From the NCBI GenBank assembly GCA_965602855.1, contig CBFCZV010000001.1, positions 84,553 to 148,552 on the forward strand: a DNA stretch of 64,000 nt. Direction: 5' to 3'. The notes below the pieces were generated by a model. The model did not search any database. It was given only the letters and a program-made list of their open reading frames with translations, and was not told the origin of the DNA. The position numbers were made by a program, and so were the translations under genes. Below, piece by piece: positions 43,449 to 51,912 of the stretch (positions within the stretch are counted from its first letter, which is position 1; each line of letters starts with the position of its first letter). Source of the stretch: LH-M37 sp965602855 (GTDB lineage: Bacteria > Pseudomonadota > Gammaproteobacteria > SZUA-229).

Positions 43449-44012
43449 TCAATTCGACCCACTCTTCCATTTGATCGAACAACCCATGCTGGGAATTTGA
43501 TATTCAGGACCGCCACCTGTTTCCGCCACCTGTTTCATAGCTTCAAACAAATCACGTTTTACATCCTCAGCCACCGTCTCTTTTCTGCTGACATCCAGAC
43601 GACCGCGATACTGCAATTTTAAATCGCCGTTATAACCAAAAAAATCGGGCGTACATACTGCACCATAAGCTTTGGCCGCTTCCTGCGTTACATCAAATAA
43701 GTAAGGAAAGGGAAAATCAAATTGATCCGCTACCGCCTTCATATTCTCAAAAGAATCCTCTTCGTACTCAGAGGGATCATTCGACATAATCGCCACACTA
43801 TTAACACCCAGCACCATAAGCTCACGAGTATCTCGAACAATACGTTCACGAATAGACTTCACATAGGGACAATGGTTGCATATAAACATGACCAACAGAC
43901 CCTTATCGCCTCGGCATAACTCTGGCGTCCAGGTCTTGCCATCAACTCCCGGCAGGGAAAAATCGAGAATGTCTTTATCAAAATCACAAACTGGCGTTTC
44001 CAGACTCACCAT
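43449..44012 (-). CDS. Thioredoxin-fold (AhpC/TSA-like) protein
   Basis: A 187-residue single-domain thioredoxin-fold protein. After DFSLPGVDGKTWTPELCRGD, the active-site region is VMFICNHCPYVKSIRERIV, with CNHC in place of CxxC of thioredoxin. The family is widespread and annotated as peroxiredoxin-like or thioredoxin-family, with unknown physiological substrates. ATG 44012 is chosen because GAGG lies seven bases upstream; a GTG two codons earlier is too close to it. It is divergent from rpoD. Confidence 0.85.
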   Translation of the reverse strand: MVSLETPVCDFDKDILDFSLPGVDGKTWTPELCRGDKGLLVMFICNHCPYVKSIRERIVRDTRELMVLGVNSVAIMSNDPSEYEEDSFENMKAVADQFDFPFPYLFDVTQEAAKAYGAVCTPDFFGYNGDLKLQYRGRLDVSRKETVAEDVKRDLFEAMKQVAETGGGPEYQIPSMGCSIKWKSGSN

Positions 44013-44175
44013 AGCCACACCTCAACACTGAACAATAAAAAACAGAAGAATACATACAAAACAGCACAATACCAAAAAAGCTTTCCTATACTTTACATCT
44101 TCCTAGCCGAAACCAACAATAAATGGTAAAATACCCGGCTCGGTTAATTTTCTAAGAATTTCTACAGGCGCAGCA

Positions 44176-46026
44176 ATGGCAGAGCAAGAACAGGGCAACA
44201 AACAAGAACAGCAATCACAGCTTAAAACGTTGATTGCCAAGGGTAAAGAACAGGGTTACCTAACTTATGCTGAGGTTAATGATCACCTGCCCGAAGGCAT
44301 TGTCGATCCTACTCAGGTCGAAGACATCATTAACACTATCAACGACATGGGTATTCAGGTTTGCGAAATTGCACCCGAAGGAGAATCTCGCGTTCTGACT
44401 GATGGAGCTGTCAGTGAGGCTGACGAAGAAGTCACCGAAGAAGCCGTTGCCGCACTCACCTCGATTGAAACTGAGCTTGGCCGCACCACCGACCCCGTCC
44501 GCATGTACATGCGTGAAATGGGTACCGTTGAACTGCTGACACGGGAAGGCGAAATTGAAATTGCCAAACGTATCGAAGAAGGCCTGAAACAAATTTTAGC
44601 AGCCCTGGCAACCAACCCTCATACTGTAAAACTTACATTGCAGGCCTGGGAAAAAATCGAAGCCGGCGATGCACGACAGACCGATTTAATCGCAGACTTC
44701 CACAAAACCGACGAAGAACTCGACCGTCTGGCTGCGCTTGCACTAGAAAATGCGGCCAGAGAAGCTGAACTGGCTGCTGCCGGCAAACCTAGCGAAAAGG
44801 AAGAAGTAGTCAACACCGCTCTTGATCCCGATAAAATTAAAAAGTTTTTCACCAAAATCAAACGCGCTTATACACGCACCGTTAACGCCGTTGAAAAAGG
44901 CGATAGGGATGAAATTAAAAAGGCACGCACTTCATTAGCTACCGCCTTCCTTGGTTTTAAATATCAGCCTGCAGCCGTTATTCGACTAACTCTGGATCTG
45001 CACGCCACTATTGACCGTGTTCGCAAACTGGAACGTCACATTCTTGATCTGGCCGTTAATCAGGCTCGCATGCCACGCAAAGTCATGATCACCACGTTCC
45101 CTGACAATGAAACCAATACCAAGTGGATCGATAAATACTGTAAAGGTCATGAATATTCAGAGAAACTCAACGAACTGGCACCTGATATCAGAATCGCCCA
45201 GCAAAAACTTGGGTTACTTGAAAAAGATTACGGCCTGAGCATTATTGATATCAAAGAGATCAATCGTAAAATTTCAATTGGTGAAGCCAAGGCACGTCGT
45301 GCCAAAAAAGAAATGGTGGAAGCTAATCTACGACTGGTTATTTCGATCGCGAAAAAATACACCAACCGTGGCCTGCAATTCCTCGACCTGATTCAGGAAG
45401 GCAACATCGGCCTGATGAAAGCCGTTGATAAATTTGAATATCGCCGTGGTTACAAATTCTCAACTTATGCCACGTGGTGGATTCGCCAGGCCATTACCCG
45501 CTCAATCGCGGATCAGGCACGCACCATCCGTATTCCGGTTCACATGATTGAAACCATCAACAAGCTGAACCGTATTTTCCGTCAAATGCTTCAGGAAATG
45601 GGACGCGAACCTACACCTGAAGAACTGGCTGAAAAAATGGAAATGCCCGAAGACAAAGTGCGCAAAGTTCTTAAGATCGCCAAAGAACCTATTTCCATGG
45701 AAACACCGATTGGTGATGATGAAGACTCACATTTGGGTGACTTTATCGAAGACACCAATATACTGGCTCCTATGGACTCAGCAACTGGCGAATCATTGTG
45801 TGAATCAACCAAGGACATTCTGACGACACTGACTGCACGCGAATCAAAAGTATTGCGCATGCGCTTCGGTATCGACATGAACACCGATCACACACTGGAA
45901 GAAGTAGGCAAACAGTTTGATGTCACCCGTGAGCGTATTCGTCAAATCGAAGCCAAAGCACTACGCAAACTTCGTCACCCAAGCCGTGCAGAACATCTGC
46001 GCAGTTTCCTCTCCGACGATAATTAA
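44176..46026 (+). CDS. rpoD: RNA polymerase sigma factor RpoD (sigma-70)
   Basis: A 616-residue primary sigma factor. Region 1.1 is at the N-terminus (LIAKGKEQGYLTYAEVNDHL), region 1.2 reads DPVRMYMREMG, and a large acidic non-conserved region follows. Region 2 has LIQEGNIGLMKAVDKFEYRR and YKFSTYATWWIRQAITRSIA. Region 4.2 ends in VTRERIRQIEAKALRKLRHP. The length and organisation match E. coli RpoD. It is followed by a hairpin and a CAU tRNA gene, a common arrangement. Confidence 0.98.
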   Translation: MAEQEQGNKQEQQSQLKTLIAKGKEQGYLTYAEVNDHLPEGIVDPTQVEDIINTINDMGIQVCEIAPEGESRVLTDGAVSEADEEVTEEAVAALTSIETELGRTTDPVRMYMREMGTVELLTREGEIEIAKRIEEGLKQILAALATNPHTVKLTLQAWEKIEAGDARQTDLIADFHKTDEELDRLAALALENAAREAELAAAGKPSEKEEVVNTALDPDKIKKFFTKIKRAYTRTVNAVEKGDRDEIKKARTSLATAFLGFKYQPAAVIRLTLDLHATIDRVRKLERHILDLAVNQARMPRKVMITTFPDNETNTKWIDKYCKGHEYSEKLNELAPDIRIAQQKLGLLEKDYGLSIIDIKEINRKISIGEAKARRAKKEMVEANLRLVISIAKKYTNRGLQFLDLIQEGNIGLMKAVDKFEYRRGYKFSTYATWWIRQAITRSIADQARTIRIPVHMIETINKLNRIFRQMLQEMGREPTPEELAEKMEMPEDKVRKVLKIAKEPISMETPIGDDEDSHLGDFIEDTNILAPMDSATGESLCESTKDILTTLTARESKVLRMRFGIDMNTDHTLEEVGKQFDVTRERIRQIEAKALRKLRHPSRAEHLRSFLSDDN

Positions 46027-46030
46027 AAAC

Positions 46031-46078
46031 CATTTAACTGGCACGAAGTTTTCTATATACTTCGTTGCCAGTTAAATG
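46031..46078 (+). terminator. Hairpin after rpoD
   Basis: CATTTAACTGGCACGAAGT (46031-46049) pairs with ACTTCGTTGCCAGTTAAATG (46059-46078) with one bulged base and a nine-base loop. No T-run follows. It probably ends or protects the rpoD message. Confidence 0.65.
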
Positions 46079-46105
46079 TGTCATCGCATATTTAACACCC
46101 TTTCA

Positions 46106-46182
46106 GGGCCCGTAGCTCAGCTGGTTAGAGCGTCCGACTCATAATCGGCAGGTCGAAGGTTCAAGTCCTTCCGGGCCCACCA
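46106..46182 (+). tRNA. tRNA with CAU anticodon (Met or lysidine-modified Ile2)
   Basis: A complete 77-nt cloverleaf: acceptor GGGCCCG pairs with CGGGCCC, the D arm is GCTCAGCTGGTTAGAGC, the anticodon loop is CTCATAA, and the T arm is GAAGGTTCAAGTCCTTC, with CCA encoded. The anticodon CAU and non-initiator acceptor pairing leave elongator Met or Ile2 (AUA). Position after rpoD resembles ileX in E. coli, which favours Ile2, but this is not decisive. Degenerate copies of its 3' half occur at 47395, 49381, 54195 and 54368. Confidence 0.95.
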
Positions 46183-46208
46183 TTTATTACCCCTCTTCCT
46201 GGCATTTC

Positions 46209-46237
46209 ATCGTTACCACGCGAAGCGTGGGAACGAT
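46209..46237. repeat. Palindromic extragenic repeat after the tRNA
   Basis: ATCGTTACCACGC (46209-46221) and GCGTGGGAACGAT (46225-46237) form a 13-base stem with one mismatch and loop GAA. The CGTTCCCACGC/GCGTGGGAACG type is a common dispersed palindrome in gammaproteobacteria. It may also act as a tRNA terminator. Confidence 0.65.
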
Positions 46238-46320
46238 AGAATAAGTTATTAACTAAATCTTGAAACTTTACAGAAATACCATACCTAACAAAGCAATCAG
46301 GATAAAACACAGGTAAAACA

Positions 46321-47208
46321 ATGAATCGAATATTCTTATTTATTATGACCAATATCGCCATAATGCTTGTATTGAGCATAACATTAAGGCTTTTAGGTGT
46401 TGATAGCATATTAGCCGAAAATGGTTCTGATCTTAATATTCAGGCTTTAGTCATACTCTCTGGCGTTATTGGTTTTGGCGGATCATTTATATCGTTATTG
46501 ATATCTAAGTGGATGGCAAAACGCATGACGGGTGCGGTCGTTATCACCAACCCATCTAATAATATTGAAAGATGGCTAGTTAATACCGTTGAAAAACAGG
46601 CACAAATTGTAGGCATAAAAATGCCGGAAGTAGCAATTTTTCCATCCCCAGCAATGAATGCTTTTGCAACTGGCGCAAGTAAAAATAAGTCACTAATGGC
46701 CGTCTCTCAAGGGCTGCTAGATACTATGACACAAGGTGAAATTGAAGCTGTCGTTGGCCATGAAATGAGCCACATTGCTAATGGAGACATGGTGACGTTA
46801 GCGCTTATACAAGGTGTCGTTAATACCTTTGTTGTATTTTTATCTCGTATTATCGGGCACATCGTTGACCGCATTATTTTAAAAAATAACCGGGGTCACG
46901 GTATTGGTTACTTTGTTACCGTTATGATTTCACAGGTAGTGTTATCAATTCTTGCATCAACCATCGTTATGTACTTTTCAAGAAAGCGTGAGTTTATCGC
47001 CGATACTGGCGGAGCAGATTTAGCTGGCCATCAAAATATGATTAATGCACTTAAACGGCTGGGGCAGGTAGAACCAGAAGCTTTACCGGAACAAATGGCC
47101 GCTTTTGGCATTAGCGACAAAGCTGGCTTTATGGCGCTGTTCTCATCACACCCACCAATTGAAGCCAGAGTAGAGGCATTAGAAAATCATGCTAGAACTC
47201 GTTCCTAG
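46321..47208 (+). CDS. htpX: Membrane metalloprotease HtpX (M48)
   Basis: A 295-residue inner-membrane zinc protease that helps degrade misfolded membrane proteins. It has two N-terminal membrane helices (FLFIMTNIAIMLVLSITL, ALVILSGVIGFGGSFISLLI), the zinc motif H147-E-M-S-H151 and two further membrane segments, with the third ligand region in FSRKREFIADTGG. The end THPP-like motif is SSHPPIEARVEAL. Length and order match E. coli HtpX closely. It lies between the tRNA and the first tRNA remnant. Confidence 0.95.
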   Translation: MNRIFLFIMTNIAIMLVLSITLRLLGVDSILAENGSDLNIQALVILSGVIGFGGSFISLLISKWMAKRMTGAVVITNPSNNIERWLVNTVEKQAQIVGIKMPEVAIFPSPAMNAFATGASKNKSLMAVSQGLLDTMTQGEIEAVVGHEMSHIANGDMVTLALIQGVVNTFVVFLSRIIGHIVDRIILKNNRGHGIGYFVTVMISQVVLSILASTIVMYFSRKREFIADTGGADLAGHQNMINALKRLGQVEPEALPEQMAAFGISDKAGFMALFSSHPPIEARVEALENHARTRS

Positions 47209-47259
47209 ATTGGTTTAATCAACTAAACAAGCTAGCTGACGTTAGATAGCAATTACTTA

Positions 47260-47393
47260 TCAAGATGTTGGTTTCTTGAGACAGGAATCCCAATAGGGAG
47301 TCCCCTCGAATCTCTTTACCAGAAAGTCCACAAACGCTCTAACACGTCGTGAAAGATGACGGGTTTACGGATAAATTGCGTAGACGTCAATCT
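47260..47393 (-). pseudogene. Remnant of a LysR regulator 3' end
   Basis: Bases 47258-47393 align without gaps to 49409-49544, the 3' end of the LysR gene at 49411-50334, with 113 of 136 positions identical. The same TGA stop (47260-47262) and reading frame are kept for about 44 codons, then the homology stops exactly where a tRNA-like fragment begins (47395). No start or DNA-binding domain remains. It is a truncated duplicate. Confidence 0.85.
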
Positions 47394-47394
47394 T

Positions 47395-47440
47395 TCTCAT
47401 AATCGATCGGTCGAAGGCTCGAGCCCTTCCAGACCCACCA
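47395..47440 (+). repeat. Degenerate tRNA 3' half, copy 1
   Basis: The stretch reads CTCATAATCGATCGG, TCGAAGGCTCGAGCCCTTCC, AGACCCACCA. It matches the anticodon loop through CCA of the tRNA at 46106-46182, with differences in the variable region and acceptor strand. The 5' half is absent, so it is not a functional tRNA. It joins directly to the LysR remnant. Confidence 0.8.
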
Positions 47441-47534
47441 TTTTTTCCTTCTTGAGGTTGCAGTTCCTTTATCAACCCCTCTTCCTCATGATGCTAGAAA
47501 ATCGCACAGGTTTTCACATTAATGGTTTATGCAC

Positions 47535-48491
47535 TTATTTTTCAAATAAAGCATTTTTCATATTATCTGGTAACAGCGAGGGACCTTCTTTATACATAAA
47601 GTCGATAAATGTTCGAGCGACGACAGAGAGTCGTTTACCACGCGGATGACCCACATACCATTGCCATGAAATCGGAAAGCCTTCCACTTCAAGAATTGTG
47701 AGTTCATTCAGGTCACCGCTGGTGATTGTATGCATAGAGATCACTGCTATACCTAATCCACCCGATATCCCCTGCTTGATCGATTCATTACTACCGAGCT
47801 CCATCCGTACATTTAGCTCATGACCATATTTTTCAAATAACTGCTCCAGCGCAATTCGTGTACCCGAGCCCGGCTCTCGAATAATAAACGGCTCCTCTGC
47901 AATATCGGCAAACGACAAAGATTTCTTTTGTGCCAGTTCATGGTCTATCGGTGCCACCACCACCATTGGGTTTTCAAGGTAGGGCTGAAACTCCAGCTCA
48001 CTGGATTCAGGCGGTTTGCCTACCAGATAAAGATCATCCATGTTTCGACTCATACGATCAAGAATATGCTCACGGTTGCCGACATCGAGCGATACATTAA
48101 TACCGGGATATTGACTGGTAAATTTACCAATTAGACGGGGCGCAAAGTAATTTGCTGTGGTCACTACAGACATACGTAACTGTCCGGTTCGCAAACCTTT
48201 CTGATCATCAACCTGCATTTCGAAACGATTCAGCGCACTCAGGATATCAAGCGCCGTCTGCTGCAACGCCGTTCCCGCTTCGGTCAACGAGATTTTTTTA
48301 CCGATTTGCTCTGTCAGGGGTAGTCCAATATCTGATTCCAGTTTTTTGATCTGCATTGAGACTGTTGGCTGCGACAGAAAAAGCTCCTCGGCAGCACGCG
48401 TATAACTTAACAGGCGAGCAACAGCCTCGAAAACCTGTAGTTGTCGAAGACTAATACGACGGGCAAGCCGCCCTACTTTTATATTGACCAT
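47535..48491 (-). CDS. LysR-type regulator, CbbR/CmpR-like
   Basis: A 318-residue LysR protein. The helix-turn-helix is RISLRQLQVFEAVARLLSYT to LSQPTVSMQIKKLESDIGLP. The effector domain begins GQLRMSVVTTANYFAPRLIGKF and contains NREHILDRMSRNMDDLYLVGKPP, a pattern characteristic of CbbR and CmpR regulators of CO2 fixation and bicarbonate uptake genes. It is divergent from the unknown 178-residue gene (123-bp gap). Targets may include that gene and the dab operon 6 kb away; this is inference. Confidence 0.88.
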   Translation of the reverse strand: MVNIKVGRLARRISLRQLQVFEAVARLLSYTRAAEELFLSQPTVSMQIKKLESDIGLPLTEQIGKKISLTEAGTALQQTALDILSALNRFEMQVDDQKGLRTGQLRMSVVTTANYFAPRLIGKFTSQYPGINVSLDVGNREHILDRMSRNMDDLYLVGKPPESSELEFQPYLENPMVVVAPIDHELAQKKSLSFADIAEEPFIIREPGSGTRIALEQLFEKYGHELNVRMELGSNESIKQGISGGLGIAVISMHTITSGDLNELTILEVEGFPISWQWYVGHPRGKRLSVVARTFIDFMYKEGPSLLPDNMKNALFEK

Positions 48492-48614
48492 AGATAATAT
48501 TCTATGATTATTATTACAAATATCAATTATTATTTATACATTTAATCGATATACTTAAATCCACAGTAAAACACTCAGGTATTAAGCCGTACCGGATCAA
48601 TAGAGGAAATTGTT
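48492..48614. promoter_or_regulatory. AT-rich divergent control region
   Basis: The 123 bp between the LysR gene and the 178-residue gene are very AT-rich and contain ATAATATTCTATGATTATTAT (from about 48496), an imperfect palindrome with the loose T-N11-A character of LysR sites. GAGGAAATTGTT precedes the rightward ATG. Operator assignment is tentative. Confidence 0.35.
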
Positions 48615-49151
48615 ATGCCAGAAAGATGGTTACAAATTAAAGGTGATCCTTCGGTAAGGAATTTTTTGTTCCAGCAGTCTCGGGTTGAGAGCCTGTTCGA
48701 TACTGATCTGGGTCGTCTCCATGAGATTGTCTATGCCTTATTAACATTTAAAGGCGCATTCCATGTGAAGATTCACTACTCATCTAGCCTGTTAACCTGC
48801 TGGTTTGCAGACGATGCGTTTCGCTACCGCGTCTTCGTTATGGATGAAGTACTGAGCCAGGATTTTCTTGATCAATTTCGTGACTGCAAGATAGATCATC
48901 TGCAGCCGGTAATAGACATGGAGAACACGTTAGCTATTTTAAAAGAGTTCAAGCGATTACGTTCGACAGACCAGACGATCTATATACGCAATGGCTCTAT
49001 CAACCGGATAAACGGCCTGATCGGCATGACTTTTTCCTGTGATGGCGCACATTATATCGATCACAAAACTTTTTTTGAAAAACTCGAAACCTTTGCGACC
49101 GATGATCCTGATGAAAACGAAGAGAACCATCTAATCATGGAAACCGCATAG
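48615..49151 (+). CDS. Unknown protein divergent from the CbbR-like regulator
   Basis: A 178-residue soluble protein I do not recognise. It has no signal peptide or membrane helix. It is rich in aromatic and acidic residues, with segments such as LGRLHEIVYALLTFKGAFHV, SSSLLTCWFADDAFRYRVFV and MENTLAILKEFKRL, and an acidic tail (DDPDENEEN). Two cysteines lie at LTCWF and FRDCK and one more at FSCDG. GAGGAAATTGTT gives a strong start. LysR regulators usually control the divergent gene, so this protein may belong to the carbon-concentrating response. A small membrane protein gene follows. Confidence 0.72.
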   Translation: MPERWLQIKGDPSVRNFLFQQSRVESLFDTDLGRLHEIVYALLTFKGAFHVKIHYSSSLLTCWFADDAFRYRVFVMDEVLSQDFLDQFRDCKIDHLQPVIDMENTLAILKEFKRLRSTDQTIYIRNGSINRINGLIGMTFSCDGAHYIDHKTFFEKLETFATDDPDENEENHLIMETA

Positions 49152-49198
49152 CTACGAACAATATTCATAACTTATATTTATCAAGAGGAGCACTGCTT

Positions 49199-49315
49199 AT
49201 GTTATTTAAAATGATAGACAAAATGAACCACCGAGCTTTTGCCAGAGTGAAATGGCTCTTGACCGCATTTTCGGGCGCTTTAACGGCCGGACTAATTATC
49301 GTATTAGAAAGCTGA
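49199..49315 (+). CDS. 38-residue membrane microprotein
   Basis: A 38-codon frame encodes MLFKMIDKMNHRAFARVKWL followed by a hydrophobic glycine/alanine-rich segment (LTAFSGALTAGLIIVLES). The basic N-terminal half and one C-terminal membrane helix suggest an inner-membrane peptide with the N-terminus in the cytoplasm. AAGAGGAG is placed ideally seven to eight bases before the ATG. It lies 47 bp after the 178-residue gene on the same strand and is probably cotranscribed. The evidence is composition, start signal and position only. Confidence 0.55.
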   Translation: MLFKMIDKMNHRAFARVKWLLTAFSGALTAGLIIVLES

Positions 49316-49330
49316 GTGTTTCATTCACTT

Positions 49331-49405
49331 CTAGTCATGAGTGAAGTAAACCTTTGACAGCCTACAGGGATTTAGGCTGTAATCCTTCCAGGCTCACCAC
49401 CTTTT
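49331..49405 (+). repeat. tRNA-tail-bearing direct repeat, copy A
   Basis: A 75-bp sequence (CTAGTCATGAGTGAAG, then a hairpin CAGCCTA/TAGGCTG at 49358-49379, then AATCCTTCCAGGCTCACCA). Its end resembles the T-arm-to-CCA end of the tRNA at 46106-46182. A related copy lies at 54318-54392, so the two flank the segment from the second LysR gene to the CDGSH gene. Confidence 0.78.
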
Positions 49406-49410
49406 ACTCA

Positions 49411-50334
49411 TCAAGATTCAGGCTTATTAAGACAGTAATCCCAATAAGGTGTGCCCTCAAATCGCTTCACCAGAAAATCAACAAACGCTCTGACGCGTTG
49501 TGAAAGATGGCGGGTTTGTGGATAAATTGCGTAGGCGTCAATCTGCTGTGTTTTGTAATCTTCAAGCACTGGAACCAGAGCACCACTTTCGATTTCTTTG
49601 TAGACGACAAATGCTGGAACACGAATAATTCCCTGACCTTCTACGGCTGCATCTTTAAGAAATTCGCCCGCACTAGCTTTTAAATAGGGATGTACTTTTG
49701 TCCTGATTTTTTTGCCATTACCATCTGTAAAATGCCAGTATTCAAAATCACGTAAGCTGTAGACGAGACATTGATGTTCTCGCAATTCATCTGGCATTTG
49801 GAGTGTACCCATCTGCTCTAGATAAGCTGGACTGGCACACATAACGAACTGGATTGGCGCAAGACGGCGTGCAATTAAACTTGAATCCGGTAGCTTTGCA
49901 ATGCGAATCGCCAGATCAAATCCTTCCTGAATTAAATCCACTTCACGGTCATTAAAATCCAGATCAAATTCAATCTGCGGGTGCGCTTTTGAAAATTTAT
50001 TAATGGCAGGCCCCATATGCATGAGACCAAAAGTTGATGGTAAGGCTATTTTCAAACTGCCTTTTAATGTGCCATGAGCCTGCGATGTGGCAAGTTCAGC
50101 CTCAAGAACATCGTCCAGTATGCGCACCGATTGATGGTAAAAAGCACGCCCGCTATCGGTCAGGTTCATACTCCGGGTGGTTCGATGAAAAAGCTCTACG
50201 CCCAGATGCGCTTCCAGCTCTTTTAAACGTCGGCTAACTGCGGACTTTGCCACGCCGAGTCTATCCGCAGCGCCACTGATACTACCGGCTTCGACGACGC
50301 GAATAAAAGTACCCATATTTTCAAAACGATTCAT
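49411..50334 (-). CDS. LysR-family transcriptional regulator
   Basis: A 307-residue LysR protein of the common DsdC/AaeR-like group: MNRFENMGTFIRVVEAGSIS, AADRLGVAKSAVSRRLKELE, then LFHRTTRSMNLTDSGRAFY. The effector domain includes LPSTFGLMHMGPAINKF and DLAIRIAKLPDSSLIARRLA. It is divergent from pirin, cytochrome b561 and YceI genes, which it probably controls. The 3' end is the source of the remnant at 47260-47393. Confidence 0.9.
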   Translation of the reverse strand: MNRFENMGTFIRVVEAGSISGAADRLGVAKSAVSRRLKELEAHLGVELFHRTTRSMNLTDSGRAFYHQSVRILDDVLEAELATSQAHGTLKGSLKIALPSTFGLMHMGPAINKFSKAHPQIEFDLDFNDREVDLIQEGFDLAIRIAKLPDSSLIARRLAPIQFVMCASPAYLEQMGTLQMPDELREHQCLVYSLRDFEYWHFTDGNGKKIRTKVHPYLKASAGEFLKDAAVEGQGIIRVPAFVVYKEIESGALVPVLEDYKTQQIDAYAIYPQTRHLSQRVRAFVDFLVKRFEGTPYWDYCLNKPES

Positions 50335-50457
50335 TTCGCCCTCTATTGTTGCGATTACAAGAACAATAATTTCTCATTATCACTGTTTATTCTTTTTTCC
50401 ACAATGACAATAATATCGCCAACGACAAGACATTAAATGCATAGCGAGGGTGACATC

Positions 50458-51336
50458 ATGAATACACAGGCAGATACAACTCGATTCATACCAGCGATGG
50501 CAACCTCTGAAGGCGCCGGTGTTACCGTGCACCGTACAATCGGCACACCGGCTTTGCGCAATTACGACCCGTTCGTGATGCTGGATTATTTCAGTAGCGA
50601 TAACCCGGATGAGTATATTGCGGGCTTCCCTTCTCATCCACACCGCGGTTTCAATACCTTCACCTATATGATCGATGGGCACATGGAGCATAAAGATAGC
50701 ATGGGAAACACCGGCGACCTAAGCCCCGGTAGCGCTCAATGGATGAAGGCTGCCAGCGGGGTTATTCATTCAGAAATGCCCAAACAGGAAAACGGTTTGA
50801 TGCGCGGCTTCCAGTTGTGGGTCAATCTGCCAGCGGCAAACAAGATGGATACGCCTGAATATCAGGAATATGAGTCGGATGCCTTTCCAGTCATTGAAAC
50901 ATCTGACTACAAAGTCAAAGTGGTTATTGGTCGTCTTGCTGAGGTTTTGTCGCCTATCGTGGATGACGTCACCAATGTGTCGTATTTCGACGTGCAGGTA
51001 AATGCGGGGAAAAGATTTCAGCATAAACTGCCTGTAGAGAACAACAGTTTTCTGTATGTTTTTGAAGGCAACGGTAAGCTCAATGGCAAAAACACACCGT
51101 TGAATACACTCGTAGTACTGTGTACAGAAGATAATATTTCTGACTATACTGCAGGAAAACAAGGTGCGCGGTTTCTGCTGATTAGTGGTAAGCCAATCAA
51201 TGAATCCGTTGCTCAGTATGGTCCGTTTGTAATGAATTCAAAGCAAGAAATTGATCAGGCAATGAGTGACTATCAATCCAATAATTTCATTCGTGATCGT
51301 GCATGGGTTAATCGCAAAAAAAAGGTAGAGGGTTAA
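50458..51336 (+). CDS. Pirin-family protein
   Basis: A 292-residue bicupin of the pirin family. The N-terminal cupin metal ligands lie in FPSHPHRGFNTFTYMIDGHM and HKDSMGN, with the glutamate in SGVIHSEMP. Bacterial pirins have quercetinase activity in some cases or regulate metabolic enzymes. ATG 50458 is favoured because GAGGG lies eight bases upstream; an ATG seven codons earlier has no such signal. Cytochrome b561 follows after 2 bp. The LysR-pirin divergent pair is a frequent stress-response arrangement. Confidence 0.92.
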   Translation: MNTQADTTRFIPAMATSEGAGVTVHRTIGTPALRNYDPFVMLDYFSSDNPDEYIAGFPSHPHRGFNTFTYMIDGHMEHKDSMGNTGDLSPGSAQWMKAASGVIHSEMPKQENGLMRGFQLWVNLPAANKMDTPEYQEYESDAFPVIETSDYKVKVVIGRLAEVLSPIVDDVTNVSYFDVQVNAGKRFQHKLPVENNSFLYVFEGNGKLNGKNTPLNTLVVLCTEDNISDYTAGKQGARFLLISGKPINESVAQYGPFVMNSKQEIDQAMSDYQSNNFIRDRAWVNRKKKVEG

Positions 51337-51338
51337 CC

Positions 51339-51884
51339 ATGCAATTGAAAAACAACACAAGCCGATTTGGTCTCATTGCCATTGCTTTGCACTGGTTGGT
51401 GGCTTTAACCGTTTTTTCCCTGTTTGCATTGGGCTGGTGGATGACCGAACTGGACTACTACGATAGCTGGTACAAGCTAGGCCCATGGTGGCATAAAAGC
51501 ATCGGCATATTACTTTTTATGGCGGTCATATTTCGTCTGTGCTGGCGATTTTTTACACCACTGCCGCAGCCGCTAGCTAGCCACCAGCCATGGGAAATAA
51601 AAGCCGCGCACACGGTTCATCTGCTGCTCTATTTATTGCTATTGCTGATCATGCTAAGCGGCTATCTCATCTCGACGGCGGATAACCGTGCAATAGAAGT
51701 ATTCGGCTGGTTTTCTATTCCGGCAACCATTACCTCGATTCCTAACCAGGAAGATGCTGCGGGTTGGCTGCATTTCGTACTTGCATCATCTTTAATTGGG
51801 TTAGTGCTGCTACACGCAGCAGCCGCATTGAAACACCACTTTATCGACCGGGATGGTACGCTTAAACGTATTTTCGGACGCTAA
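51339..51884 (+). CDS. Cytochrome b561
   Basis: A 181-residue four-helix membrane cytochrome. Heme-ligand histidines are in AIALHWLVALTVF, GPWWHKSIGILL, AHTVHLLLYLLL and LVLLHAAAALKHH. Bacterial cytochrome b561 moves electrons from quinol; it is often paired with YceI proteins, as here. The start follows GAGGGTTAACC, and only 2 bp separate it from the pirin gene. Confidence 0.94.
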   Translation: MQLKNNTSRFGLIAIALHWLVALTVFSLFALGWWMTELDYYDSWYKLGPWWHKSIGILLFMAVIFRLCWRFFTPLPQPLASHQPWEIKAAHTVHLLLYLLLLLIMLSGYLISTADNRAIEVFGWFSIPATITSIPNQEDAAGWLHFVLASSLIGLVLLHAAAALKHHFIDRDGTLKRIFGR

Positions 51885-51912
51885 AATTTTTTAAAAAAAC
51901 AGGAGAAAAATC

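Noticed and set aside
47395..47440. Second tRNA gene
   Set aside because: Only the anticodon-to-CCA half is present and the acceptor stem has no 5' partner, so it cannot form a cloverleaf.
47356..47649. 97-codon plus-strand frame over the tRNA remnant and the LysR 3' end
   Set aside because: It is made of the antisense of LysR remnants and tRNA-derived sequence, with no protein-like pattern.
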